Under the pieces are notes generated by a model, which ran no database searches, was not told the DNA's origin, and saw only the letters and a program-made list of their open reading frames with translations. Below, one piece after another: positions 8,295 to 17,533 of a stretch of 49,692 nt of DNA; position 1 is the first letter of the stretch, and the number at the start of each line of letters is the position of its first letter. The stretch covers positions 1 through 49,692 of the forward strand of contig DUUT01000117.1 in the NCBI GenBank assembly GCA_012841405.1, read 5' to 3'. Origin of the DNA: Chloroflexota bacterium. Lineage in GTDB: Bacteria; Chloroflexota; Anaerolineae; UBA1429. The translations under genes were made by a program, and so were the position numbers.

Positions 8295-9220
8295 GGCGCT
8301 GTGCCCTCGCGGGTGGCGGCGCGCGGCGTGCCCATGCGGCGGTGGATGCCGAACAGGGCCGGCAGGCTCGTGGTGCGCGCCAACAGGACGACAAAGAGCA
8401 CGACGTAGGCGAGGGCATCCTTGAGGCCGGAGCTGACCAACCCCGAGGCGAACGACTCGATCACACCGAGGAGCACCCCCCCTATGACGGCGGCGGGCGC
8501 ATTGACCATGCTGCCCATGATGGCGACGACGAACCCCTTGAGCCCCAGCGCCAGCCCCATGTCATAGCTCACCAGCGTGAGCGGTGCGATGACGATACCC
8601 GCGACGGCGCCGAGGGCGGCGCTGATGGTGTAGGCCAGCAGCGCCATGGCGGTGCTGTCAATGCCGGCCAGCTCGGCCGCGCGCCGGTTCACGGCGCAGG
8701 CGCGCACCGCCTTGCCGAGGAGGGTACCCTGGAAGAACAGGTACAGCGCCAGCAGCACTACGCCCGCCATACCCATGATCCACAGTCGCTGCCGGCTGAG
8801 CACCGCGCCCCAGATGTTCACCGGCGGGCCGGGGGTGAACTCGGGCAGGGATTGCGACGCGGTGCCCCATGCCAGCAACGCCAGTCCGCGGATGGCGATG
8901 GCTGTGCCGATGGTGATAATGATGAGGGTGACATCGGCGGCGTTGCGCGCGGGGCGGATGGTCAGGCGGTATACCAGTGCCCCTCCCAGCATGGCCAGTG
9001 CTACCGAGCCCGCAATCGCCACGCCAAGGGGGAGGTGTAGGCGCTGAAGCATCACGGCGCCCATGGCGCCGAGCATCACGAACTCGCCCTGCGCCATGTT
9101 GATGACGCCGGTGACGCTATAGATCGTGATGAGGCCCATGGCGATGAGCACATAGATGCTGCCGGTGCTCACCCCCGAGACGAACAACTGCAGGTAATCG
9201 GAAAGGTTGAATTGTGGCAC
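8291..9220 (-). CDS. livH: Branched-chain amino-acid-type ABC transporter permease LivH
   Basis: The protein has 309 residues. It shows the LivH hallmarks SVTGVINMAQGEFVMLGAM near residues 34-52 and the late block GLKGFVVAIMGSMVNAPAAV. It is rich in hydrophobic helices throughout. It lies 86 bases downstream of livJ and overlaps livM by four bases. It pairs with LivM in the inner membrane. Confidence 0.93.
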   Translation of the reverse strand: MPQFNLSDYLQLFVSGVSTGSIYVLIAMGLITIYSVTGVINMAQGEFVMLGAMGAVMLQRLHLPLGVAIAGSVALAMLGGALVYRLTIRPARNAADVTLIIITIGTAIAIRGLALLAWGTASQSLPEFTPGPPVNIWGAVLSRQRLWIMGMAGVVLLALYLFFQGTLLGKAVRACAVNRRAAELAGIDSTAMALLAYTISAALGAVAGIVIAPLTLVSYDMGLALGLKGFVVAIMGSMVNAPAAVIGGVLLGVIESFASGLVSSGLKDALAYVVLFVVLLARTTSLPALFGIHRRMGTPRAATREGTAP

Positions 9221-9306
9221 GATCTGGCACTCTCGGTTCGGTCTGGGGTGTGGGTATGGCGTCAGAGCCTACGGCGTCGCGAATCACTCGATGCGCGGCG
9301 CGCCAC

Positions 9307-10557
9307 TCACCACTCCTCCGGCGGAAAGTACTGCCACGCACCGTTCGTGATGCGCGCCAAGACGACATCGTCGGTGCTCAAGCCGACGTGGTCGGTGCTC
9401 GACATGTGGAACACGCCGTCCACGCCAACGAAACCCTGTGTCGACTCGATGGCGTCGCGGAGCTGTGCCCTCTGCTCCTCAATCGAGAGGTCGGCCGGGA
9501 GGGTGGCGAGGCCGGCAGTGATGATCTGGATGGCGTCCCAAGCGTGGGCGGCGAACGTGCTCGGCGGGTTGCCGGTGGCAGCGCCATAATCGCTGATGAA
9601 CTGCTGCAGGACCTCCTTTTGCGGGTCATCGTTGCTCAGGGCGTCGGCAGCGACGATCTTGCCCATGGGGAACATGACGCCCTCGGCATTGGACGCTCCC
9701 GCCAGGTCGATGAATGACTGCATGGCGATGCCCGAGTTGTGCAGCAGGGGAAGTTCCAGCCCCAGCTCGCGGTACTGCATGGTAAAGATGGCGGCTGCCG
9801 GCGGGATAGCCGTAACGAGCACTGCTTCGGCGTCACTCGCTCGGATCTTGGTGATCTGCGCCGTCATGTCCGTGTCGGCCGCGTCAAAGGTCTCTTCGAG
9901 GACGATCTCGATCCCCTCGTTGGCGGCCGTACGGCGGATGGCGGCGGCGCCATCCTCACCGTAGGCGTTGTTGACATAGAGGTTGGCGATGCGCGTCATG
10001 CCCTTGGCGGCCGCGTACTTGACCTGCCAGGGAGCAGTGTGCTCGTTGCTCTGGGCCATCTTGAAAATCCAGTAGCGGTCAGAGATCGGGGTTACCACCT
10101 CGCTCGATGCCGCCATCGAGATGTTGGGCACCTTGGATTCCTGCACGACGGGGATGACGGCCATGGCTACGGGGCTGATGGAGGGGCCGATGATGGCGAC
10201 GACCTGATCATCGTCGATGAGCTTTTTGACGACGGGCACAGCGACGTCGCCCCTGCCCTCGGTGTCGTGAATGAGCAGTTGGACGGGGTGGCGTACGCCA
10301 TCCGGGCCGACGACGCCGCCCTGGGCGTCGAGTTGTTCCTGGAGCATGACGGCGGTGTCGCGCTGGGGCTCGCCTAGCGTGGAGCCGCCACCGGTGATAG
10401 AGACGACAAAGCCGATCTTGTACGGTGTGCCGGTGTCGTCGCTGCCTGCGTTACTGGGGGGCGTGGTCGGGGCTGGCGTCGCCTGTGGCGCGCATCCGGC
10501 CACGGCGACGGTGAGGCACAATGCCAGGAACAGGCTGCTGCGGATGACGGCGTGCAC
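9307..10557 (-). CDS. livJ: ABC transporter substrate-binding lipoprotein (LivJ type)
   Basis: The protein has 416 residues. A lipoprotein signal peptide (SSLFLALCLTVAVAGC, lipobox AVAGC) is followed by a Pro/Thr linker and a two-lobe type-I periplasmic binding fold (YKIGFVVSITGGGSTLGEPQ, then VVAIIGPSISPVAMAVIPVV). The GTG at 10557 is chosen as start because it puts the signal peptide at the N-terminus and has AAAGGA upstream. The frame stays open to 10758, but using that would bury the lipobox 90 residues in. It captures the substrate outside the membrane and delivers it to LivHM. The ligand is unknown; the downstream PaaK pair argues for an aromatic acid. Confidence 0.9.
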   Translation of the reverse strand: MHAVIRSSLFLALCLTVAVAGCAPQATPAPTTPPSNAGSDDTGTPYKIGFVVSITGGGSTLGEPQRDTAVMLQEQLDAQGGVVGPDGVRHPVQLLIHDTEGRGDVAVPVVKKLIDDDQVVAIIGPSISPVAMAVIPVVQESKVPNISMAASSEVVTPISDRYWIFKMAQSNEHTAPWQVKYAAAKGMTRIANLYVNNAYGEDGAAAIRRTAANEGIEIVLEETFDAADTDMTAQITKIRASDAEAVLVTAIPPAAAIFTMQYRELGLELPLLHNSGIAMQSFIDLAGASNAEGVMFPMGKIVAADALSNDDPQKEVLQQFISDYGAATGNPPSTFAAHAWDAIQIITAGLATLPADLSIEEQRAQLRDAIESTQGFVGVDGVFHMSSTDHVGLSTDDVVLARITNGAWQYFPPEEW

Positions 10558-10831
10558 GGGGGACCATCCTTTCGGATCGATCGCGGCGGCTCGCGGGAAC
10601 GCCGACGAAGCCTCGCGATGCGAACGGAATGCGCTATGCCGGCGACCTCTCCCTGGCGTGCGAGTGCTACTATCGCAGAGCGGCCCTCCCCCGAGGAGCG
10701 CTCTCAGCAGCCTGTGTAGCACCATGAGGTGACCGGTTATCATCACGCCGCAGGGCATCCCATGCGCCCCCGACGCCAGCCTGTACTGGTCGCCGGTCGC
10801 ATGATGCGCACCCTACGGCACGAATGGGACG

Positions 10832-10860
10832 ATATTAGCACGGATGACGATGGGTGTCAA
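10832..10860 (-). promoter_or_regulatory. Promoter for the livJ-paaK cluster, with a long leader
   Basis: On the minus strand: TTGACA (10860-10855), a 17-base spacer and TAATAT (10837-10832). Transcription would begin near 10825, leaving a leader of about 270 bases before the livJ GTG. The 10558-10946 interval otherwise holds no supported gene. Confidence 0.55.
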
Positions 10861-10946
10861 TGTGTGCGAGATGCGCCAAGCAGCGCGGCGCTCCTCCGAC
10901 GGTGCTGTGCATCTCGCTGGTCCCGAGGCAACGCGGGGCGGCAGGG

Positions 10947-13900
10947 CTAACGGGGGGCGAACACCTGCTCGAACGAGCCGCTGCTCAGCGTATCGATGGT
11001 CAGTGTGGGCCAGCCCATCGCCGGGCCGCTGTTCATGGGATCGCTGTCACGCTGCACCGCGAGCCAGTAGGCGCGTTCGGCGTCGCCGTTCGTCGTGATG
11101 AACGCGCTGATGATCGTATGGTTCTCGCACTGGGGGCAGGTCCAGGTATGGACCAAGCCTTCATCAAAGAGGGTGCGGCGCAGCGTCACCTCGATGTCGG
11201 TGACGGCCGTGCTCCTGCCACAGGACGCGCAGGTGATGGTGCCGCTAATAGCGAGCCGATCGCGCTCGCGGAGGCGCTGCTCCTTGAGGGGCACGAGGCG
11301 GTAGACGCGGGCGCCGGGAAGCTGACCCGTCTCCGCCTCGAGGGTTCTGCGCTCATTCCCAACGTCGACATAATCCCACACCGCGTCCTGGCCGGAGCGC
11401 CACTGCCGGGTCGCGGCCAGGGCCTCTTCCGTTCCGATCTTGTTCAGGGCGTCAGCGGCGCTCCAGCGGACCCGCGAGTCGTCATCCTCAAGGGCATCGA
11501 TCAGGGGCCGGACGGCGTGCTCGGAGGCTACGAGCCCCAAGGCGATGGCGGCGACATAGCGCACGTTCCACTCGGGATCGGCGCGCAAGGCGCGGGTCAG
11601 CGTCGGCACGGCTCGCTCCCCAAGGGCGCCGAGGGCTCGAGCGGCGGCCATCTGCACGCTAAAGCGCGAGTCGTTCAGCACGGCCATGAGCGGCTCCAAC
11701 GCCCAATCGTCAGCACTCCGACCGAGAGCTTCGGCGGCCGCTTCACGGACGTCGGGGTTCTCATGTTTAAGGGCGGCGATCAGGGGACGGACGGCCCGCG
11801 GATCACGGACGATGCCGAGGGCTTCGGTGGCGGCATAGCGCACATCATAGTCGCTATCCTTGAGCATCTCGGTGAGCGGCATGACGGCCTTTTGGTCACC
11901 GATGGCTCCCAGTGCTCGACAGGCGGCCTGGCGGACGTGCGAGATCTCGCTCTCGAGATGCATGAGCAGCGGATCGACGGCGCGCTTGTCGCCGATAAGG
12001 CCCAGGGCGTCGATGGCGCCGATGACCACGTGCATGTCGCGGTCACCCAGTGCCTTGATGAGGGGGGAGAGCGCAGGATGACCGATCTTGGCGAGGGCCT
12101 GTGCCGCAACCGCGCGCAACTCGGCCCCACCGCTGCGCAGCGTCTCGATGAGTGGCGCGATGCCGGCGGCGCCGATGCGGCCGAGGGCATCCACCGCCGC
12201 CATGACGACGCGGACGTCTGCGTCCTCAATGGCCGAGATCAGGGGCATGATGGCGCGCGTATCGCCCACCGCTCCGAGGGCCGACATGACGGAGGCGCGC
12301 ACCTCGGCATCCGGGTGAGCGGATACATCGAGCAGGGGCTTGACGACGCGGGCGTCACCGATCTCGCCGAGGGTGCGGGCGGCTCCCGCGACGACGGCGG
12401 CATCGTCGTCGTGCAGCGCATCGAGCAGCGCCGGAACGGCTTCGGCCCCGAGGGCGGCGCAGCGATCCCAATCGCGCCGGAGGATCCAATAGTGCGCGGC
12501 CATCTCACCGGCCTGGGGTTGCCACCCAAGGCGATCGAGCGCCTGCACCAGAGCTCGGCGCACCGGCGTGTCGGCATGCTCAAAGTGGCGGAGTAGCGGC
12601 TCGATGGCGCGGGAATCGCCCAGCTCACCGAGCGCTTCGGCGGCCACCAGCAGGCCTCCCGGTGAAGACGTGGCATTAGTCTCTGCTACGAGGCGCAAGA
12701 GGGCGTCGGCGGCGGGTTGGCCGAGCTGTACCAACCCTTGGGAAAAGGCGGCGCCCGCCTCGGGATCGTCACATTGGCGAGCCGCATCGATGATGGCGGG
12801 GATGCCCGCCTCACCGATGGCGACCATGGCGGCGATCGCCGGCGCCGGTGGGTCCAATCGCCCCTCGATGACGGCCGTGGCCAGGGGGGCGATCGCCGCG
12901 GGGAGGCCGAGGGCACCCAGGGCGTGGGCGGCGGCCTGTCGCGCCTTCGGCTCGGGGTGGCGGAGGGTCTCCACGAGAGGCTCGAGGGCGCGAACGTCAC
13001 CGATGCGGCCCAACGCCGATGCCGCGCCGGCGCTGATCGCCTCGCGAGGGTCCGCGAGGATGCGCGTCAGCGCATCGATAGCGGGTTCGCCGATGGCGAT
13101 GAGCGCGGCAAACACGGTCTCTACCAGCTCTGGCTCGTCGTCATCCAGTGCGGCGAGCAAGGGCTCCACTGCACGCGCGTCGCCGAGGCGCCCCAGCACC
13201 CCGGCGGCGCCGACGCGGGTGTGGATGTTGGCGTCGTGGAGGGCGTCGATGAGGGCGGGCACGGCCGCGGCGCCGAGCTCGAGGCACTTGGCCCACTCAC
13301 CGCGGACAATCCAGTAATTGACCTCTGCCTCGGTTCCCTGTGGGGTCCATCCGAGCTGTGTCAGGGCGGCGGCTGCGGCTTCGCGGACCTCGGTGTTCGC
13401 GTCATCCAGCGCGGCGACGAGGGGCTCAATCGCCTCGGGGTCCCCGGTTTGTGCGAGCATCTCGGCGGCGCCGGCGCGCACCTGCCAGTCGAGGTCGGAC
13501 AGCGCCCGGGCGATGGCGGCGATCTCGACGTTCGGGCTGATGGCATCAAGGGCACGCTGCGCGGCCTGGCGCATCGTGTCATCGGAGCCTTTGGCCAGGG
13601 CGAGGAGGGCAGGAATGGCTTGGCCATCGCCGATCTGCCCGAGGGTCTCGATGGCGGCCAGGCGCACCTCCTGATCGGGGTCATCGAGCAGGATGACGAG
13701 CAGGGACACGGCTCCCGGCCCCATAGCGGCAACCCGGTCCCACCGCTTTCTGGCCACCCAATAGAGGGCACCCCGGGTGTCGTTGCCGGGCTGCCAGCCG
13801 AGACCGTCCAGGGCCTCGGCGGCTGCCTTACGCATCTCGACGTCCTGACGCGTCAACGCCACGATGAGGGGCTCAACGGCGCGACGATCGCCCATAATGG

Positions 13901-14474
13901 CCAGCGCTCGGGCGGCCTGCAGAAAGACGCGGCGGCTCGGACTCTCCAGCATGGCGCACAGCGGTTCGATGGAAGGGCCGCCGATGGTGACGAGCGCCGC
14001 CGTCGCCGAGTGCCGTACCGATTCGCTGTCGTCGTCCATGGCGGTGACCAGCGGCGGGATCGCCTCAGGAGAGCCGATGGCGCCGAGGGCATCGGCTGCC
14101 ACGGTGCGCAGTACCTCGTCGTGGTGGGAGAGTGCCTCTACGAGGGGCTCGAGGGCCCGTTCATCGCCCAGTACTGCCAGCGAGAGGAGCGCCTGCCGGC
14201 GGACCTCTGCATCCGGATCGGAGAGGGCGGCCATGAGGGGCTCGACGGCGCGGCGGTTGCCGAGGGAGCCGAGGGCCAGGGCGGCGTCGCGCCGAATCCG
14301 AGGGTCTTTGTTACGGAGCGCGCGGATGAGGCTGTGGACGCGGCCACGTGCCTGTAACCTCCCCACGTTGGGGGGGAACTGTCGGGAGACCACCACGGCC
14401 GCGAGCGCCCCGAGGGCCAGGGCGACGGCGATGATGATCCCCACCTCAGTGCTCAGGATACGCCAGATTGCCAT
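10947..14474 (-). CDS. Giant membrane-anchored HEAT-repeat protein with C-terminal zinc motif
   Basis: The protein has about 1,175 residues. One N-terminal transmembrane segment (within VGIIIAVALALGALAAVVVS) is followed by about 30 HEAT/PBS-lyase-like repeats of roughly 31 residues (pattern AVEPLIxALxDxDxxVRxAAAxALGxIGD). The array is interrupted three times by a longer unit containing LGW-P ... YWIxRxxWxxC..LG..AVPALxDALHD. The last 110 residues are different and carry two CxxC pairs (CASC and CPQC), probably a zinc ribbon. HEAT solenoids bind proteins or act as scaffolds; no catalytic residues are visible, and PBS-lyase activity is not implied. A GTG at 14504 is an alternative start. No obvious operon partner. 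Confidence 0.88.
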   Translation of the reverse strand: MAIWRILSTEVGIIIAVALALGALAAVVVSRQFPPNVGRLQARGRVHSLIRALRNKDPRIRRDAALALGSLGNRRAVEPLMAALSDPDAEVRRQALLSLAVLGDERALEPLVEALSHHDEVLRTVAADALGAIGSPEAIPPLVTAMDDDSESVRHSATAALVTIGGPSIEPLCAMLESPSRRVFLQAARALAIMGDRRAVEPLIVALTRQDVEMRKAAAEALDGLGWQPGNDTRGALYWVARKRWDRVAAMGPGAVSLLVILLDDPDQEVRLAAIETLGQIGDGQAIPALLALAKGSDDTMRQAAQRALDAISPNVEIAAIARALSDLDWQVRAGAAEMLAQTGDPEAIEPLVAALDDANTEVREAAAAALTQLGWTPQGTEAEVNYWIVRGEWAKCLELGAAAVPALIDALHDANIHTRVGAAGVLGRLGDARAVEPLLAALDDDEPELVETVFAALIAIGEPAIDALTRILADPREAISAGAASALGRIGDVRALEPLVETLRHPEPKARQAAAHALGALGLPAAIAPLATAVIEGRLDPPAPAIAAMVAIGEAGIPAIIDAARQCDDPEAGAAFSQGLVQLGQPAADALLRLVAETNATSSPGGLLVAAEALGELGDSRAIEPLLRHFEHADTPVRRALVQALDRLGWQPQAGEMAAHYWILRRDWDRCAALGAEAVPALLDALHDDDAAVVAGAARTLGEIGDARVVKPLLDVSAHPDAEVRASVMSALGAVGDTRAIMPLISAIEDADVRVVMAAVDALGRIGAAGIAPLIETLRSGGAELRAVAAQALAKIGHPALSPLIKALGDRDMHVVIGAIDALGLIGDKRAVDPLLMHLESEISHVRQAACRALGAIGDQKAVMPLTEMLKDSDYDVRYAATEALGIVRDPRAVRPLIAALKHENPDVREAAAEALGRSADDWALEPLMAVLNDSRFSVQMAAARALGALGERAVPTLTRALRADPEWNVRYVAAIALGLVASEHAVRPLIDALEDDDSRVRWSAADALNKIGTEEALAATRQWRSGQDAVWDYVDVGNERRTLEAETGQLPGARVYRLVPLKEQRLRERDRLAISGTITCASCGRSTAVTDIEVTLRRTLFDEGLVHTWTCPQCENHTIISAFITTNGDAERAYWLAVQRDSDPMNSGPAMGWPTLTIDTLSSGSFEQVFAPR

Positions 14475-14620
14475 GGTGAACGTCGTCTCTCCCGGATACG
14501 TCACACGCTTACTATCGTATCGGCCGATGGCGCACCGACATGAGGCATCCGAGGCGTCCCGGAAGGATTTCTGAGGGCACTACCGCTACCTCGGCAGTAG
14601 CGTGGACACGAGGGCGAAGG

Positions 14621-14646
14621 CAGGGCGACCCGAGAGGGTCGCCCTG
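14621..14646 (-). terminator. Perfect 11-bp hairpin after the BKACE gene
   Basis: CAGGGCGACCC and its exact complement flank a GAGA tetraloop, 22 bases beyond the BKACE stop on the minus strand. There is no T tract. It separates BKACE from the HEAT gene. The rest of 14475-14667 shows nothing further. Confidence 0.55.
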
Positions 14647-14667
14647 GAATGCGGCGCACGATGAGCG

Positions 14668-15495
14668 CTATGCGCCCCTACCCGCGCTGAGCGCCAAGAG
14701 CTCGCGGGCCTCCGGCGGCGTGGCCACGGCCAGCCCCATGGCGTGGACGAGATCCACCGCCCTTTCGACGAGCTCGACGTTCGATGTCGCGAGGCGCCCC
14801 GGGGCATAGTAGGCACTGTCCTCCAGGCCGACGCGGATGAACGATGCCCCCAAGCCGATGGCTGTCGCCAGAAGCGATAGATCCTGCATGCCGTGATGCA
14901 CAAAGCCCCAGACGGCGTCGCGGGGCAAGAGTGCGGCCAGCCTGGCCAGCGTCCCTGCCTGAGCCGGCGGACCGCCTCGGAAACCGAGGCACAGCCCAAA
15001 GACAAAGGGGGGCTGGAGGCATCCCTCATCCGCCAGGAGGGCCACGTTCTCCACCATGCCACCGTCAAAGATCTCGAGCTCGAGGCGTACTCCGCGCTCG
15101 CGCATCCGCCCCGCCCAGTAGCGAATGTCGGGGAGGGTGTTCACATAGACGTCGTCGTCCATGTTGATCGAGCCCATGTTCAGGCTGGCTACCTCGACAC
15201 GCGGTTCGTGCACTGCCACGCAGCGCTGCTCCAGCGTGAGGCTCGAGAGACCGCCGGTGGAACCCTGGATGATAATGTCCGAGCCGGCGCAGATACGGTC
15301 CAGGGTGCGCGAAAAGGGGCCGAGATTATCGGTCAGGGCGCCGGACGCGTCACGGACGTGCAGATGCACCATGCTGGCGCCGGCGCGTGAGGCCTTAATG
15401 ACCTCGCAGGCGATCTCTTTGGGCGTCAGCGGGGCGACGACACCGGGAATGGGGGCGGCGGGTACAGGGGCAACGGCGATGGCTACTTTGCGCAC
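14668..15495 (-). CDS. BKACE-family beta-keto acid cleavage enzyme
   Basis: The protein has 275 residues, a typical length. Family features: a zinc-binding HLHVRD at 44-49, the IIQGSTGG loop, ASLNMGSINM, LELEIFDGGM and FVHHGMQDLS. BKACE (formerly DUF849) enzymes, such as 3-keto-5-aminohexanoate cleavage enzyme Kce, react a beta-keto acid with acetyl-CoA to give acetoacetate and a new acyl-CoA. Substrates vary widely, so the exact reaction is open. The start is a GTG with AGGAGG eight bases upstream. It lies 86 bases after the lyxose-isomerase-like gene on the same strand, so they may be co-transcribed. Confidence 0.9.
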   Translation of the reverse strand: MRKVAIAVAPVPAAPIPGVVAPLTPKEIACEVIKASRAGASMVHLHVRDASGALTDNLGPFSRTLDRICAGSDIIIQGSTGGLSSLTLEQRCVAVHEPRVEVASLNMGSINMDDDVYVNTLPDIRYWAGRMRERGVRLELEIFDGGMVENVALLADEGCLQPPFVFGLCLGFRGGPPAQAGTLARLAALLPRDAVWGFVHHGMQDLSLLATAIGLGASFIRVGLEDSAYYAPGRLATSNVELVERAVDLVHAMGLAVATPPEARELLALSAGRGA

Positions 15496-15581
15496 AAAGG
15501 TGACCTCCTGCCAGGAATGCGGAACTCGGTCCTCTCGCCTCGGAGGAGCGTCCCCACAGGCGTCGGTGGGATGGTAGGGTA

Positions 15582-16124
15582 TCAGTCAATGATCTGCGTT
15601 TCGCGGACGACGTTGGGATCGGTAAAGCCGTCGAGGATGTCGCGCGCGCACGTGGAGAAGGAATAGAGCACGGCTCCCTCGGACCCTGCCTGCATCCAGT
15701 GGGGCACACCGGGCTCCAGGGTGATCTGATCGGCGGGCGCCATGACGATCTCATGGCGGCAGGTGTAGCAATCCTCCTTACCAGCGGGCAGGAGCGCATG
15801 GCGCACGCACCCTTCGCCGGGCAGGCCGACATAGAGGGTGCCCGCGATGACGCGCAGCGTTTCTTCCTTGCCGGGGTCGTTGCCGACTGGTGGGTGCCAG
15901 TGCTCGGGCAGCGTCTGCCCCGGAAAGAGGGCGATCACCTTGGCGCTGACGCGCTCCGAGTTGAAAAAGGTGAGGATCTGGGCACCCTCGATTTCCAGGC
16001 GGCTGAGGCCAAAGTCAGCCACGGCGATGGCGTTGGCCTCCTCGGGGGTGAACACGACGCCGGCATCTCGCATCATGGCGGCTGCTCGCGCCTGCGCCTC
16101 TCGCACCTGTGCTCGCCTCAGCAT
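15582..16124 (-). CDS. D-lyxose ketol-isomerase-like cupin
   Basis: The protein has 180 residues. It matches the D-lyxose isomerase family (Bacillus YdaE type): LFPGQTLPEHWHPPVGND, GKEETLRVIAGTLYVGLPGE, YTCRHEI and PHWMQAG followed by FTDPNVVR. Expected metal ligands of the cupin barrel are H75, H77, E88 and H142. The known reaction is D-lyxose to D-xylulose (also D-mannose to D-fructose) with a divalent metal. The ATG at 16124 is preceded by AGGAGG at a four-base gap; the longer frame to 16181 is unsupported. Position upstream of BKACE gives no clear pathway. Confidence 0.85.
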   Translation of the reverse strand: MLRRAQVREAQARAAAMMRDAGVVFTPEEANAIAVADFGLSRLEIEGAQILTFFNSERVSAKVIALFPGQTLPEHWHPPVGNDPGKEETLRVIAGTLYVGLPGEGCVRHALLPAGKEDCYTCRHEIVMAPADQITLEPGVPHWMQAGSEGAVLYSFSTCARDILDGFTDPNVVRETQIID

Positions 16125-16241
16125 GGCGCCTCCTGTCGGCAGTCTCTGGGATGGTGTCGATGGTGCGCGGCTGCGCTCCACCGGTCAGGGCTGGGCATCC
16201 GGGTATTCGGCGATGCCAATGCCCCGGCCGGAGTGACGCCT

Positions 16242-16270
16242 ATTGTACCCCACCACGGGAGGATCGAAAA
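16242..16270 (-). promoter_or_regulatory. Possible promoter for the lyxose-isomerase-like gene
   Basis: On the minus strand: TTTTCG (16270-16265), a 17-base spacer and a good -10 TACAAT (16247-16242), about 118 bases before the ATG. The -35 is poor. Nothing else is recognisable in the 16125-16511 gap. Confidence 0.35.
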
Positions 16271-16511
16271 AGGCGGCGCGGAGGGCCAGCACATGGTTGC
16301 CTCGGCGTCGAGCGTCGCGTATCATGGCGTGGATCTGTGGGCCGCCCCCCCGTTGGACGGCTTGAGAGGATACCTCGCGATGGATATGGCGATACGCACC
16401 GTAGAGCTGCCCGACACTGTGGTGCGATGGGAAACGTTGATGGCCTCTGGAGGCGGTGGGTGAGGCAACAGCTGGTTGCGGCGTGCTTGCAGCGAACGTG
16501 GCTGATCGTGG

Positions 16512-17450
16512 ATGAGGCTGATGACGGCAGGCGGTGAACGAGCGCCCGACAGCCGACAGTCGTTGGTGCGCCGCGCGCTCATCTCTCGCCATGAGCTGCG
16601 CCTGAGGGCGTTCTGGCGTTTGGCCATCCACACGGTGATGGCCGTGCTGGCAGTCAGCGCATTGGGCGTCGTGGGCGTCATTCTGGCCGTTGGCTTCGGT
16701 CTAAGGGCGGCTGCGCCCTGGGCGCAGCCGTACGCCGCGGTGTGGGTGGCCGCTGGCGTGACGGTGGCTACCTGGGCGGCGCGACGCCTTGTCGACCGGC
16801 GCTCGTTCGTGTCCCTCGGCCTGGCGGGCCGTGCGGTGGCCTGGCGCGATCTCGCCGTGGGGCTGCTTCTTGGGGCGGCGATGGTGGGCGTCTTGTTCCT
16901 CGTGCTCGCCGCGCTGGGCATGGTGACGGCCATCGCCTGGGCGGGCGCCACGACGCCGATGGAAGAGCTTGTGCCGGCTGTCCTCGGCGAGGTCGTGCTC
17001 TTTTGCCTCGTCGGGTACTACGAGGAGCTGATCAGTCGCGGGTACCATTTCGTGAATCTTGCGGACGGGCTGAGCCAAGGTTGGGCCGTTGTCCTGACGT
17101 CGGCATCGTTCGGCATTCTGCATCTCGCCAACCCCGGCGCCGGCCCCGCATCGCTGGTCGGCATCGTGGTGGCGGGCCTCGTTTTCGCCTACGCACGTTT
17201 GCGGACGGGGCTCTTGTGGATGCCCATCGGCGTGCACATCGGCTGGAACCTCGCCCTGGGGCTACTGGGCTTTCCCGTGAGCGGCATCGACGTCCCGGCG
17301 CTGCTCTCCCCCCGCGTTACAGGCCCCACCTGGGCGACGGGCGGCGCCTTTGGCCCCGAGGCGAGCGTGCTCGCGCCGCTGGTCTTGGGGCTGGGGGCGC
17401 TGACAATCCACGCCTATACGCGGAACCGATCGCGTCTCGAACGCGTCTAG
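16512..17450 (+). CDS. CPBP-family intramembrane metalloprotease
   Basis: The protein has 312 residues and about eight transmembrane helices. All three CPBP (Abi, Rce1-like) motifs are present: EELISR at 171-176, FGILH at 200-204 and HIGWN at 242-246, which together form the intramembrane metal site. Family members cleave or bind peptides in the membrane; roles range from bacteriocin self-immunity to protein processing. The start is uncertain: ATG at 16512 or 16521, both with weak ribosome sites. It lies 122 bases upstream of the Yip1-led transporter operon, on the same strand. Confidence 0.88.
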   Translation: MRLMTAGGERAPDSRQSLVRRALISRHELRLRAFWRLAIHTVMAVLAVSALGVVGVILAVGFGLRAAAPWAQPYAAVWVAAGVTVATWAARRLVDRRSFVSLGLAGRAVAWRDLAVGLLLGAAMVGVLFLVLAALGMVTAIAWAGATTPMEELVPAVLGEVVLFCLVGYYEELISRGYHFVNLADGLSQGWAVVLTSASFGILHLANPGAGPASLVGIVVAGLVFAYARLRTGLLWMPIGVHIGWNLALGLLGFPVSGIDVPALLSPRVTGPTWATGGAFGPEASVLAPLVLGLGALTIHAYTRNRSRLERV

Positions 17451-17474
17451 CTACTGGGTATCGCGCGCGGAGGC

Positions 17475-17502
17475 TTGCCACGGAGCAGCAGGTGAGTAGA
17501 CT
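17475..17502 (+). promoter_or_regulatory. Possible promoter for the Yip1/ABC operon
   Basis: TTGCCA (17475-17480), a 16-base spacer and TAGACT (17497-17502), in the gap between the CPBP gene and the Yip1 gene. The match is moderate. Confidence 0.35.
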
Positions 17503-17533
17503 TGGTGCGGCGGCACGCCTCTGCCGTTGCTAC

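Noticed and set aside
10854..12596. 580-codon open frame on the plus strand, opposite the HEAT gene (also 12717-14357).
   Set aside because: The opposite strand encodes clear HEAT repeats; the plus frames are long only because of strong codon bias in a repetitive GC-rich gene.
16125..16511. Possible small genes in the gap before the CPBP gene.
   Set aside because: Short frames lack ribosome sites or natural composition.
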